A DNA stretch of 34,716 nt, taken from contig NZ_JAJBTT010000014.1 of NCBI RefSeq assembly GCF_020860705.1, positions 1 through 34,716 on the forward strand, written 5' to 3'. Below, piece after piece: positions 26,811-34,716 of this stretch; position 1 is the first letter of the stretch; the number at the start of each line of letters is the position of its first letter. This stretch comes from Akkermansia sp. GTDB taxonomy: Bacteria > Verrucomicrobiota > Verrucomicrobiia > Verrucomicrobiales > Akkermansiaceae. The position numbers and the translations under genes are program-made. The notes beneath the pieces were generated by a model that was not told where the DNA came from, searched no databases, and saw only the letters and a list, made by a program, of their open reading frames with translations.

Positions 26811-27599
26811 TTATGCCCGGCGACGGCGCATCAGCAGAACGCCCAGGCCCAGCAGGCCCAAGCTTGCGGTGGCCGGTTCCGGCACGGAGGCAAGAGCCAG
26901 GGCACCGATGTTGCCGGAACCTTCTGATTTCAAATTCAAGGTGGTATTGTCAGCAGTGACGGTAAACGTATACTCCACAAGAGCCCAGTCGCCTTCTCCC
27001 CTGCCCAGCGTTAAATCCGTGCCGTTCAGACTGGCAGACATTCCGGCTGAGTGATCCAGGATATTGGCAGACAGCCCTGTGATTCCCGTGCCGTCCAATG
27101 TGTAGGTGGAAGAAGCGGTCCCATAAGTAGTGTTGCCGCGGCCGACCAGCATGGTCAGGGTATAGACCCCGGAAGACAGGCCACCCAGCTGCATGGTATA
27201 ATTCCCGCTGGCAATGTTAATACATCCGCCGTTGTCACCCGTTGCCATATCCGCACCAAATATATCGAAAAATTTATTCGGATTTTGGACAGAATCATAG
27301 GAATCCTTGACATTGCCTGTCGTCAGACAGCCCGGTCCTCCGCAGGCGCCGGCTCCCGTTTTGATGGTGATGCCAGTAGAGTCTCCATCAAAGGCCGTAA
27401 GGCCGGAAGAGGTATAGCTCTGCCCATTGCTACCTGTCGTGATCAGGTTCACACTGCCTGACTCCCCAAGATAGGTGCCAGTGAAAGTAGACATCCCTCT
27501 GTCCAAAGTATTCACCCCGAACGTTACCACCACTGTGGACGCATAGCCCGTGATGGAAGAGAGTACCAGAAATGCTGTTAACAGCAGGGTTTTCTTCAT
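26811..27599 (-). CDS. PEP-CTERM sorted surface protein
   Basis: A 262-residue exported protein with a signal peptide (residues 1-20, ending near GYA). The body is beta-rich, about 200 residues and rich in Gly, Thr and Ser, and contains a CGGPGC pair of cysteines. It ends in the PEP-CTERM sorting signal: VPEP at about residue 237, a hydrophobic helix GLLGLGVLL, and the basic tail MRRRRA. Such tails are processed by an exosortase (EpsH/XrtA type), which must be encoded elsewhere. The gene lies 53 bases downstream of a recombination-like site and is followed by a sulfatase and a Pmp-like protein on the same strand, so a surface glycan-related role is likely. Confidence 0.9.
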   Translation of the reverse strand: MKKTLLLTAFLVLSSITGYASTVVVTFGVNTLDRGMSTFTGTYLGESGSVNLITTGSNGQSYTSSGLTAFDGDSTGITIKTGAGACGGPGCLTTGNVKDSYDSVQNPNKFFDIFGADMATGDNGGCINIASGNYTMQLGGLSSGVYTLTMLVGRGNTTYGTASSTYTLDGTGITGLSANILDHSAGMSASLNGTDLTLGRGEGDWALVEYTFTVTADNTTLNLKSEGSGNIGALALASVPEPATASLGLLGLGVLLMRRRRA

Positions 27600-27652
27600 A
27601 AGAATAAGAATTATTGGTTAATAAATGCCGGGAAGCATTTCCTCTCTCCTAG

Positions 27653-27667
27653 CGGATTGTGAATCCG
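27653..27667 (-). repeat. Inverted repeat, CGGATT-GTG-AATCCG (proximal)
   Basis: This site is nearest to the PEP-CTERM start. It shares no flanking sequence with its partner beyond the 15 bases, as in the autotransporter pair. Confidence 0.8.
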
Positions 27668-27858
27668 TTACAGATTTGAAAATTTTTTCAAGAACATATT
27701 CTATGTAGGAATCTGATAATAAGGTGTTTTGATTTTCGAGTCCGGAAAGGGAAAGTTATTGGTCGCTAAACAATCTGGTCTTACAAATGATGCTTCATTT
27801 CGCTAATGCACTTATAATGATAAAATAAAATTCAAATAATGGCTTTTTTGGTTGACCT

Positions 27859-27873
27859 CGGATTCACAATCCG
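27859..27873 (+). repeat. Inverted repeat, CGGATT-CAC-AATCCG (distal)
   Basis: The exact reverse complement of the site at 27653. It sits between the AT-rich segment and the terminator of the GreA-fusion gene. Confidence 0.8.
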
Positions 27874-27901
27874 TCATGCGGCATAAAAATTTTCCATGAA
27901 C

Positions 27902-27940
27902 AAAAAAATCCCTCTCTTCTAAAAAGAAGAGAGGGATTTT
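27902..27940 (-). terminator. Terminator after the GreA-fusion gene
   Basis: A perfect 15-bp stem (AAAATCCCTCTCTTC with GAAGAGAGGGATTTT) and a 6-base loop, with a run of seven T on the minus-strand side. It also shields the adjacent switch region from this gene. Confidence 0.93.
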
Positions 27941-27971
27941 AAAATGTTTACTTTCAAGGAAAAACAGCTTT

Positions 27972-29819
27972 TTAAAAAGCCGCTTCGATCTTCGTGATGG
28001 TGAACACCTTTTTCTTATCGCCGTCCATCGGAACGATTTTTACCTGGTCTCCCACGCTCTTGCCCGTCAGCTCCTTGCCCACCTGGGAAAGATAGGAGAC
28101 AATGTGTTTTTCCGGGTTCGTATCCCAAGCGCCCAGAATAGTGTACACCACGGCATCTCCGCCATCCAGCGGCTGCAGGGTCACCTTCGTGCCCATCGCG
28201 GCGCGGGAAGTATCCGTCACGACAAAATCCGTGCCGCGGGCCAGCGCCAGCGCGTGTTCCAGCTCTGAACGGCGGCGGTTGAGCACCTTTTCCACTTCCT
28301 TGGCGTCCTGGTAACCGCCGTTTTCGCGGAGGTCCCCCTCCGCACGGGAAATCTTCTTGTTGTGCAGGTTTTCCGGAATCTTCACGTTCACCAGTTCTTC
28401 AAGCTCCTTCTTCCGGGCTTCCAGGCTTTCCCAGGAAACAAAGATCGGCTCCGGCTTGTCGGAAGTATCCACCAGGGCGTCCAGAACGATGGAATGCAGA
28501 TCCGGGAACACGCTGATCACGCGAGCCATCAACGCGCCGCGGTCCTGTTCTGAAAAAGCGGAGGTGTTGTACAGCATCTTGGCAAACTGGCGCACCTCCG
28601 CTGCGTCCTGTCCCTTGATCATCTCCTGGATGATATTCTTGTCTTCCATGAACAGGTTCTTCAGGCGCAGCATGCGGTTGGGGCCGCCGTCCATGTGGTC
28701 CTGTTCAATCAGGGAAAGCATGGCGATGCCTACGGGCAGCCCGAAGAGGGGCTTGGAGGCGTCATGCCTCTGGCGGCAGATCCAGATGAGGGACTCCGCC
28801 GGCAGGTTCTGGCGCAGCAGTTCATGCTTCAGATGCTTGACGAGGACCTTGTCCTGCCCTTCCTCAATCAGGAATTTGGCAATTTCCCCCACGGCGCGGG
28901 CGCCACTGGCATCAAACAGGGTCAACGCCTTCTGCGGCCATTCTTCGCCAAAAATGTCGGGAAGGACGGCATACACGCGCTTCTGGCGCACGGCCGGCAT
29001 GGAATTGAGCACTTCCGCGAAACGCTCCACATCCCCAATGCCGGCTTCCACCAGGGAACGGAGGGGATAGCACTCCTGGGCGGCTTCCGTGTTCTTCACG
29101 GCGGCAATCAGGTCATCCCGCAGAACGGCCAGCTCCAGCACCTGCTGCAAAGCCAGGCTTCCGCCATTGCGCACATCGGCGTCCACCGCCTGGATCAGGG
29201 TATTGACAACGGCCGGCTCTGCGATCACGGCTTCCATCTTGATGCCGTCAAGCACGCGCACCTTGGCCTTCAGGTCGGCGGCCTTGTTGTAATCCTCCAG
29301 GGCCGCCTGGGCACGGGAAATAATATTGGAACGGAGGGTAATGCGTTCCCCCTTGCGGGTAGGCATCATGAACTGCACGTTGGAACGCAGCATGGCGCGC
29401 ACCTTGTCCCACCAGTTCTTCCATTTATCCTCCGCAATGACGGTGCCTTTCAGCGCGGCTTCCAGTTTTTCCGGGGTGAGGGAATTGCCGTAGCCCTGCA
29501 GCGTGATGCGCACCAGTTCCACGGGATCATCCGCAGCCAGGCTGATCAGTGCTTCCGTATCTTCATAACGCCTGGCCAGGAAGTGGCCTTCCTCCAGGAA
29601 CTCCAGAATCCGGGGGGCAAATTCCAGGGCAACTTCATGTTCCGGATTTTCTTCAAAATCAATAATCAGCTTCTTGGCAGGCAGATTCCAGGAAATGACT
29701 TTGCCAGCGCCCCAGGAAGAATGGAAGCAGTAACGGCCAGGTGCGATGCGATCAAGTTTTTCAGCGAGAGAGGGGGTGATTTTCCCCAGAGACAATAATT
29801 TCTCCAAGTCGGCGTGCAT
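27972..29819 (-). CDS. greA: Transcription elongation factor GreA with long N-terminal extension
   Basis: A 615-residue protein starting at ATG 29819 (MHADLEKLLSLGK); an in-frame ATG at 29831 is also possible. The last 160 residues are a complete GreA. The coiled coil holds RAEGDLRENGGYQDAK, which keeps the acidic Asp and Glu at the tip that reach the RNA polymerase active centre and trigger cleavage of backtracked RNA. The FKBP-like C-terminal domain (GTKVTLQPLDGGD to KIVPMDGDKKKVFTITKI) follows. Ordinary GreA has about 158 residues. The added 450 residues, which include a helical repeat-like region, resemble the long GreA of Chlamydia and suggest a PVC-superphylum feature. What the extension does is unknown. 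Confidence 0.88.
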   Translation of the reverse strand: MHADLEKLLSLGKITPSLAEKLDRIAPGRYCFHSSWGAGKVISWNLPAKKLIIDFEENPEHEVALEFAPRILEFLEEGHFLARRYEDTEALISLAADDPVELVRITLQGYGNSLTPEKLEAALKGTVIAEDKWKNWWDKVRAMLRSNVQFMMPTRKGERITLRSNIISRAQAALEDYNKAADLKAKVRVLDGIKMEAVIAEPAVVNTLIQAVDADVRNGGSLALQQVLELAVLRDDLIAAVKNTEAAQECYPLRSLVEAGIGDVERFAEVLNSMPAVRQKRVYAVLPDIFGEEWPQKALTLFDASGARAVGEIAKFLIEEGQDKVLVKHLKHELLRQNLPAESLIWICRQRHDASKPLFGLPVGIAMLSLIEQDHMDGGPNRMLRLKNLFMEDKNIIQEMIKGQDAAEVRQFAKMLYNTSAFSEQDRGALMARVISVFPDLHSIVLDALVDTSDKPEPIFVSWESLEARKKELEELVNVKIPENLHNKKISRAEGDLRENGGYQDAKEVEKVLNRRRSELEHALALARGTDFVVTDTSRAAMGTKVTLQPLDGGDAVVYTILGAWDTNPEKHIVSYLSQVGKELTGKSVGDQVKIVPMDGDKKKVFTITKIEAAF

Positions 29820-29917
29820 ACTAAAGCACATGATACGCCCGCCCCTACCGGTATCAAGACTAAATTCCCGCTTCATTCCGGCTCCCTCCCTTCCAGCTTT
29901 CCGGCGCTTCACCGGAT

Positions 29918-31633
29918 TCACCATAGATAACGGCTGCCGAAGTTCCCGAATTCCTCATCATTCCCCCCGCTTCCGGACTGCGGATTCTTCCCCTGGAGCT
30001 CCTCATGCATTTTCCTGATATAACAGGCGCTCTCCTCCACACAGGACACTTCATAGGATTCATAGACGGATTCCAGAAATTGGAGCACAGCCTTCGCTCC
30101 TTTCTCCCGCGGGGAAATGATCCGCGTAGTCCCGTCATCCCCGCGCACGACAATCATGGAAATATCATCCGCCTCCGGGTTGGCGGGGACATTCGGAGCC
30201 GGAATTTCCCTGCGGGCAATCCGATTCAGAATCATGACGGACAGGCTGGACAGCCTGTCTCCCAGCGCCATCCATTCCCGCTTGACCCTGGGGCCGTATT
30301 CTCCACTCGCCTCCGGCTCCCCTTCATAAGGGGAAAGACGCCGTTCCGGAACTCCGCGGAAAAAATAGTCCCAGTACACCAGCTCTGGATTAGTGTTCCG
30401 GGCAAAAGCCCGGCCCATTTCCGCACCATTCACGTAAATTCCGGTTACTCCCCGCTCTCCAAACCAGAGCGCGGCCGGTTTTCCCCCGGCCCCTTTCGGA
30501 AAAAGGTCATGCCACAGGGGATTTTCTTCCAGCGGCTTGAAAAAACGTTCCCGGTATCCCTTGACGAACGCTTTTTGATCCGGCTCAGGCTTTGCCGGCT
30601 TCTCCTCTTCTCCCTCCGGCAGGGCGGAACCGGCACCGGAAAGGCCCTCCGCCGTTCCTTCCCTGTCTTTTGCCCTCTCTTTATCCAGGCTTTGGAAATA
30701 CCGGTCCATCACATCCTGCACCCATTTTTCTGAAACCATGGGAGGGGCCTTGTCTCCCACTTCGGAAGCATGCCGGCGTACCTTGGCGCACTGTTCCATC
30801 AGCCAGCGTTCCGTCTCCTCATTCCAATCATCCATCATCGCCATGTCCATCAATCCGTGGACCAGATCCATCATGGAGCACCTCATGCTGCCGGCTCCGG
30901 AGCATAAATCTTCACCGACCGGCCCCGAAGCTCCGCGGAAGTAGCAATAATCTCCGTCCAGCCGTTCCAGGTACTCACGGTACAACCTCATGGAAAACGT
31001 TCTCTTTGTTACGGTCTCATCCCAGGTCCGCCGAAGAGCCTCCGCAAGAGCGGGCTTCAGCATGACACGCCCTCTTCTCACCTCATTCCTGGAATACAGG
31101 TAGGGATTCACCAGGGACTCCATCCAGGCTCCAGCCATCATTATCCCGTCCCGGAAGCCGGGGGCATACCATTTATCCTCCCCCTTTCCCAGAACATGGA
31201 AAGGGTTTTCCTCCAGAATCCAGTCCCAGCCGGCCAGCAGGCTGTGCATTGCGGGAGCCCACAGGCAGGCCGCCAGGGAAACTCCGGACACCATGTTCCT
31301 CGTCTGAAGATTGACGATCGGCTTCTGGCTCAACATCTGCATGCTTTGAGCCCCTACGGACCGGGCCCAATACAACGTATCCCCATCCAGATAAAACCCG
31401 GATTCCTGATCAAAGGAACCCAGGTAAATGCACGCATACTTGAAGGGAGGATTTTCCGGAAACAGGGTGGGCCAGTAAACGGCGGCCGCTTTGCCCCAAT
31501 AGGCCTCCTTCCATTCCCATGCGAAATACTGTTCCGGAGCAGCCGGACGTCCGGTCACATCTTCTTCGGCACAGGCAGGAGAAAAAACGGCGGCCAGGAC
31601 AAATACCCATCCGTAAAACCAAAAGCGGAACAT
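29918..31633 (-). CDS. Exported protein, unknown function
   Basis: A 571-residue protein with a signal peptide (residues 1-22, a hydrophobic core ending at SPACA-E). The mature part is rich in Trp, Tyr, Arg and Glu and appears mostly helical. A charged, low-complexity stretch (about 325-355, Lys/Glu/Pro/Gly) separates two globular halves. I do not recognise a family or catalytic motif. A promoter with TTGACC (31670-31665), 17 bases and TAAAAG (31647-31642) on the minus strand would start transcription within a few bases of the ATG, so the mRNA may be leaderless. The greA fusion gene follows after about 100 bases and could be co-transcribed. Confidence 0.78.
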   Translation of the reverse strand: MFRFWFYGWVFVLAAVFSPACAEEDVTGRPAAPEQYFAWEWKEAYWGKAAAVYWPTLFPENPPFKYACIYLGSFDQESGFYLDGDTLYWARSVGAQSMQMLSQKPIVNLQTRNMVSGVSLAACLWAPAMHSLLAGWDWILEENPFHVLGKGEDKWYAPGFRDGIMMAGAWMESLVNPYLYSRNEVRRGRVMLKPALAEALRRTWDETVTKRTFSMRLYREYLERLDGDYCYFRGASGPVGEDLCSGAGSMRCSMMDLVHGLMDMAMMDDWNEETERWLMEQCAKVRRHASEVGDKAPPMVSEKWVQDVMDRYFQSLDKERAKDREGTAEGLSGAGSALPEGEEEKPAKPEPDQKAFVKGYRERFFKPLEENPLWHDLFPKGAGGKPAALWFGERGVTGIYVNGAEMGRAFARNTNPELVYWDYFFRGVPERRLSPYEGEPEASGEYGPRVKREWMALGDRLSSLSVMILNRIARREIPAPNVPANPEADDISMIVVRGDDGTTRIISPREKGAKAVLQFLESVYESYEVSCVEESACYIRKMHEELQGKNPQSGSGGNDEEFGNFGSRYLW

Positions 31634-31641
31634 AAACTATT

Positions 31642-31670
31642 CTTTTAACAACATTAAAAAGACAGGTCAA
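31642..31670 (-). promoter_or_regulatory. Candidate promoter for the exported protein at 31633
   Basis: TTGACC and TAAAAG on the minus strand, spaced by 17 bases. The predicted start is near 31635, 2-3 bases before the ATG. The -35 is good (5 of 6) and the -10 moderate (4 of 6). Confidence 0.5.
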
Positions 31671-31755
31671 GTTCACAAAAGCAACTAAAAACCAAGATGA
31701 AACATAACCCGCTTCTTTCAACTCTCCCACCTATTGAAATCCATCTTATTTTTAA

Positions 31756-31788
31756 ATTTTAATATATTGATTATTAAAATGTTATAAT
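31756..31788 (+). promoter_or_regulatory. Candidate regulated promoter with dyad, upstream of the sulfatase
   Basis: A perfect extended -10 (TG-T-TATAAT, 31780-31788) is immediately preceded by a 9-bp dyad, ATTTTAATA-7-TATTAAAAT (31756-31780). This covers the place where a -35 box would be, as expected for a repressor or activator site. Transcription would begin about 265 bases before the sulfatase ATG. The intervening 31789-32057 holds no gene that I can support. Confidence 0.5.
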
Positions 31789-32057
31789 GTATCCAGATCT
31801 TCTGGCGCCTGTTTTTTCCCCTGACTTTTACGGGAATGCAGCCATGCTGAAATTTTCTTTTCCTCCCGGTTTTCCGTCCGTCATGTTTGCATGTGCGGCG
31901 CCCGGTTTCTTTTTCATGCTTTCTCGGAGATCCGCGGCTGACCCGGAACACGGAAGACATTCATTTGAAGATCGGCAAAACAACTTCACAAAGTAATATT
32001 TTTGTCAGAAACGCCATCGTGCCCACGTAACAATAACCAGTTTAACCGACTGACGCC

Positions 32058-34382
32058 ATGATTTTCCGCCGTTTTTTTCTCTCCGCGCTGTTCCTGATTG
32101 TTCCCTGTTCCGCCAATTCCCTCGCAGGGGAAACCGCAAGGCTGAAAGGGATGGCCGGCTCCAAACCCAACATCATCCTCATCCTGGTGGACGACATGGG
32201 ATGGGGTGAAGTGAACGCCTTCTGGGAACATCCGGAGCTTAATGGAAGAACGGTCCCCCGCGAGCACAGCTTTAAAACGCCCACCCTGGACAGGATGGCC
32301 GCGGAAGGCATGCAGCTGCGCCGCCATTACACCACGTCTCCAGTCTGCGCCCCCGCCCGCGCCGGCCTGATGCTGGGGGTGCACATGGGCCACTCCCGGG
32401 TGCTGCGCAACAAATGCTTTGACGATCCCATTGAAAATTCCCACACGCTGGCCACGGTGCTGAAAGGAGCCGGCTATGAAACGGCCGCCGTCGGCAAATG
32501 GGGTATCGGCGGCGGCGGGGAATCCGCAGGCGGCAAGCCAGGCTACCATTACAGCATGAGCGCCACCCCTGACCAGCGGGGATTCGATTACTTCTACGGT
32601 GTCGTGGACCACTTGTCCGGCCATTTCCACTACCTCGGGGAAAACATGAAAATAGCGAAGAACCCGGACCTCGGAAAGGTATGGGAATACAACCATCTGG
32701 ATGACGCCCCCCGGCTGAGGAACGTAAGATCCACCGTCCCGGATACGGCCTATGACACGGACATGTTCGCCGCCCGCGCCAAAAAATGGATCATGGACCA
32801 CCATGCAAGAACTCCCTCCCAGCCTTTCTTCCTGTACCTGGCGTTTCCCGCTCCGCATGCCAACAGCGTCGTGCCGGCCTGCGCCTACCCGCCCGGGCTG
32901 GGCGTGCACGGAGGGCTGCAATGGGTGGAGAAAGACGGCCTGGCCACCAGCAATACGGGAACGAAGGCCCTGGCCGAAGCCGCAGGAGTGAAGGGGAAGT
33001 ATGAGAAGGATTCCTACATTCATCCGGACAACGCCGCTCCCTGCATTGACCAGGAAGTGGAACGCCGCCACGCCACCATGATACGCCGCGTGGACGACAC
33101 CATCGCGGATATGATCCAGACGCTCAAGGAGCTGGGCATTGACGACAACACGATGATCGTCTTCACCTCCGACAACGGCCCCCATCACGAGGGAGGCGCG
33201 GACTCCAAACACTGGCACGGCGCGAAGAATCCCGCCTATTTCCGGGCTTACGGCATGATGGACGGCATTAAGAAGGATACGTGGGAGGGCGGCATGAGGG
33301 AACCAACCCTGGTGCGCTGGCCCAAATACATCAACAAGGGAGGCATTTCCCTGAACGCCTCCCAGTTCCAGGACTGGATGGCCACCTTTGCGGAGGCGGC
33401 CGGGGTGCCCGTGCCCGCCCGCTGCGACGGCGTTTCCCTGCTGCCCACGCTGGCAGGCGTTCCCGAACGGCAGAAGAAGAGCAATATCTACGTGGAATAC
33501 TTTGGAGACCTGGTCACGACAGATTTCCAAGACTTCCTGCCCGCCCACCGGAATGTGAAGGGGGATACGGACATGCAGCAGGTGGTTTACGTGGACGGCC
33601 TGAAAGGGGTGCGCCGCCAGGGGGGAGGAAACAATGATGACAGGAAACTCAATCCGGAGAAGGATTTCATGATTTTTGACACGAAAAAGGATCCGCAGGA
33701 GGCGAAGAACCTGGCCTCCTCCAGGCCGGACCTTCAGGAAAAAATGAAAGCCCGCGTACTGAGGATGAGGCGCTCTTCCGCGCCACAGTCCGTCCAGGGG
33801 CTGGACGCCGCCTGCGTCCCTTCACTCTCTCCCTGCCCTTCCGGCTTGAAACCGGGGCTGGCCTGGCGTGTATGGAACCGTAGCTTTGACTGGGTTCCGG
33901 ATTTCTCCCAGATGGGTTCTCCGGACGCCGCTGGACACACGGCAGGCGTAAACGTGCAGGTAACGCCTTCCCTGGCCCGGAAAGGCGTGGAACTCAGCGG
34001 CTACCTGACGGTGCCTAAAGACGGGGAATATACATTCTACCTGAACACGGACGCCGGAGAAGGCTCCAAGGCCTTCGTCCACCTGCATGACATGCAGCTG
34101 ATTGACGCGGACTTCAACTACATACCCGGAGAAGAAGCGGATTCCCGCGCCGTGCAGGGCGTGGCGGAAGACGTACTGGCAAAAATCGGCCCCGCCGCCC
34201 TGGCCGCCCAGACGGTAAAACTGAAAGCCGGCCTCCACCCCATCCGGATTGGTTATGTAGGAAAAACGCCCTCCTCCTCCCTTTCCCTGAAATGGGAAAA
34301 CGCTGCTGCGGGCCTCAAGAAGCAGGACATTCCTGCCGAAGCCTTTTCCTGCATCTCCTCAAACCCGGCGGCCCGGCACTGA
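32058..34382 (+). CDS. Secreted sulfatase with PA14-like C-terminal domain
   Basis: A 774-residue exported sulfatase. The signal peptide (residues 1-23) is followed by NIILILVDDMGWGE, the metal-binding DD pair. The formylglycine site is Cys97 in CAPARAGLMLG, so it is a Cys-type enzyme needing a separate maturase. FTSDNGPHHEGGADSKHW is a typical further active-site segment. The sulfatase part ends near residue 565. The last 170 residues form a PA14-like beta domain (GVELSGYLTVPKDGEYTFYL to LKAGLHPIRIGYVG), probably for carbohydrate binding. Its domain plan is quite different from the sulfatase at 23864-26734, which suggests a different glycan target. It is preceded by a long leader and followed at once by a terminator. 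Confidence 0.94.
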   Translation: MIFRRFFLSALFLIVPCSANSLAGETARLKGMAGSKPNIILILVDDMGWGEVNAFWEHPELNGRTVPREHSFKTPTLDRMAAEGMQLRRHYTTSPVCAPARAGLMLGVHMGHSRVLRNKCFDDPIENSHTLATVLKGAGYETAAVGKWGIGGGGESAGGKPGYHYSMSATPDQRGFDYFYGVVDHLSGHFHYLGENMKIAKNPDLGKVWEYNHLDDAPRLRNVRSTVPDTAYDTDMFAARAKKWIMDHHARTPSQPFFLYLAFPAPHANSVVPACAYPPGLGVHGGLQWVEKDGLATSNTGTKALAEAAGVKGKYEKDSYIHPDNAAPCIDQEVERRHATMIRRVDDTIADMIQTLKELGIDDNTMIVFTSDNGPHHEGGADSKHWHGAKNPAYFRAYGMMDGIKKDTWEGGMREPTLVRWPKYINKGGISLNASQFQDWMATFAEAAGVPVPARCDGVSLLPTLAGVPERQKKSNIYVEYFGDLVTTDFQDFLPAHRNVKGDTDMQQVVYVDGLKGVRRQGGGNNDDRKLNPEKDFMIFDTKKDPQEAKNLASSRPDLQEKMKARVLRMRRSSAPQSVQGLDAACVPSLSPCPSGLKPGLAWRVWNRSFDWVPDFSQMGSPDAAGHTAGVNVQVTPSLARKGVELSGYLTVPKDGEYTFYLNTDAGEGSKAFVHLHDMQLIDADFNYIPGEEADSRAVQGVAEDVLAKIGPAALAAQTVKLKAGLHPIRIGYVGKTPSSSLSLKWENAAAGLKKQDIPAEAFSCISSNPAARH

Positions 34383-34407
34383 CAAAACGGAAAAAGCCTC
34401 CGTTTTG
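34383..34407 (+). terminator. Terminator after the second sulfatase
   Basis: A 9-bp stem (CAAAACGGA/TCCGTTTTG) begins directly after the stop codon at 34382. The T-run is inside the stem. The following 34408-34648 holds no gene that I can support and becomes strongly AT-rich near its end. Confidence 0.65.
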
Positions 34408-34663
34408 CGCAGCTCATACGGCTACGGCCATGCAGCCCCATAGCCCGGAACGGTCCCTCCTGCGTACCATTTCGGGCAGCAGCCGCCCCATCTCCGGCAC
34501 AAGTCGGCGCAAAAACGCTCATCAGGATGAACACCCATCTACGAATTTGGGCGTCTCCTGTTCCTCTCACAAACTGGAAAAGGTAGCCCTGACGTTTAAA
34601 ATTATTTAAAATCAATAAAAAACATTAAATTATCCTCGATTCCAAATTCGGATTTCATATCAA

Positions 34664-34678
34664 CGGATTTCAAATCCG
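34664..34678. repeat. CGGATT-TCA-AATCCG palindromic site (single, at window edge)
   Basis: Same family as the other 15-mers, with core TCA. A half site (CGGATTTCAT, 34649-34658) precedes it. By analogy, a partner with core TGA should lie to the right of the window, next to the start of the next surface-protein gene. Confidence 0.7.
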
Positions 34679-34716
34679 GAGTCAAGTGGGGAAACCATTT
34701 TTTTTATTTTCATCAT

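Larger units (their letters stand above)
27653..27873. other. Putative invertible promoter segment upstream of the PEP-CTERM gene
   Basis: CGGATT-GTG-AATCCG (27653-27667) and CGGATT-CAC-AATCCG (27859-27873) are exact reverse complements bracketing 191 bp of AT-rich DNA without a gene. The proximal site is 53 bases from the PEP-CTERM ATG. A perfect TATAAT (27813-27818) lies on the plus strand and points away from that gene, while its complement also gives a TATAAG pointing towards it. The -35 boxes are weak on both, so the present orientation cannot be decided. The inversion is inferred from the repeat structure. Confidence 0.55.

Noticed and set aside
9524..27873. The 15-bp palindromes as ordinary operators of one regulator
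   Set aside because: Operators would not need central triplets that differ between loci yet are exact reverse complements within each pair. Kept only as the main alternative to recombination sites.
31787..31996. A 69-codon frame before the second sulfatase
   Set aside because: Its ATG overlaps the TATAAT box, the sequence has no recognisable features, and composition suggests untranslated leader.
31986..33548. A long minus-strand frame opposite the second sulfatase
   Set aside because: Antisense to a protein with clear signal peptide and sulfatase motifs.

Overview
The window looks like a chromosomal stretch of a gut Verrucomicrobiota bacterium, most likely Akkermansia. The clues are GC-rich coding sequence with AT-rich intergenic regions, two secreted sulfatases, a PEP-CTERM surface protein, a GreA factor carrying the very long N-terminal extension known from the PVC superphylum, and many exported proteins of unknown family. 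The taxon is an inference. No rRNA, tRNA, CRISPR array, phage or transposase gene was seen.

Layout. 1-4078: an exported protein with an internal duplication, an AT-rich orphan, an alpha/beta hydrolase on the minus strand with an altered nucleophile elbow, a second exported protein and an HdeD-like membrane protein. 4092-8557: a MoeB/ThiF-type adenylyltransferase, KdsD, an exported YdjY-domain protein with a secreted cyclase-like protein, and a DoxX protein. 8688-15531: serine acetyltransferase, then a 1937-residue autotransporter with an N-terminal SGNH esterase. 15612-19370, minus strand: proBA (overlapping by 4 bases) and a catalase with a strong promoter and a possible PerR box. 19483-21835: an acyltransferase relic and transketolase. 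21936-22209: two copies of a hairpin-bearing repeat. 22259-27599, minus strand: a Pmp-like repeat protein, a large multidomain sulfatase and a PEP-CTERM protein. 27972-31633, minus strand: the GreA fusion and an unknown exported protein. 32058-34382: a second sulfatase with a PA14-like tail.

The most interesting signal is a family of 15-bp sites of the form CGGATT-NNN-AATCCG, found only between genes at 1-15, 9524-9538, 9689-9703, 27653-27667, 27859-27873 and 34664-34678. The central triplet differs between loci. Within each complete pair the two triplets are exact reverse complements (AGG/CCT and GTG/CAC), so the pairs form perfect 15-bp inverted repeats around AT-rich segments of 150 and 191 bp. 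One pair sits directly upstream of the autotransporter and the other upstream of the PEP-CTERM gene. The lone site at 1-15 lies upstream of another exported protein. This is the architecture of invertible promoters sharing one site-specific recombinase, with locus-specific cores that would keep each switch separate. The single sites at the two window edges predict partners just outside, with cores GAT and TGA. No recombinase gene is in the window, so inversion is inferred.

Taken together, the region mixes housekeeping genes (KDO precursor, cysteine, proline and pentose-phosphate metabolism, transcription elongation) with surface and secreted functions suited to host glycans. Part of the surface set appears to be under phase-variable control.
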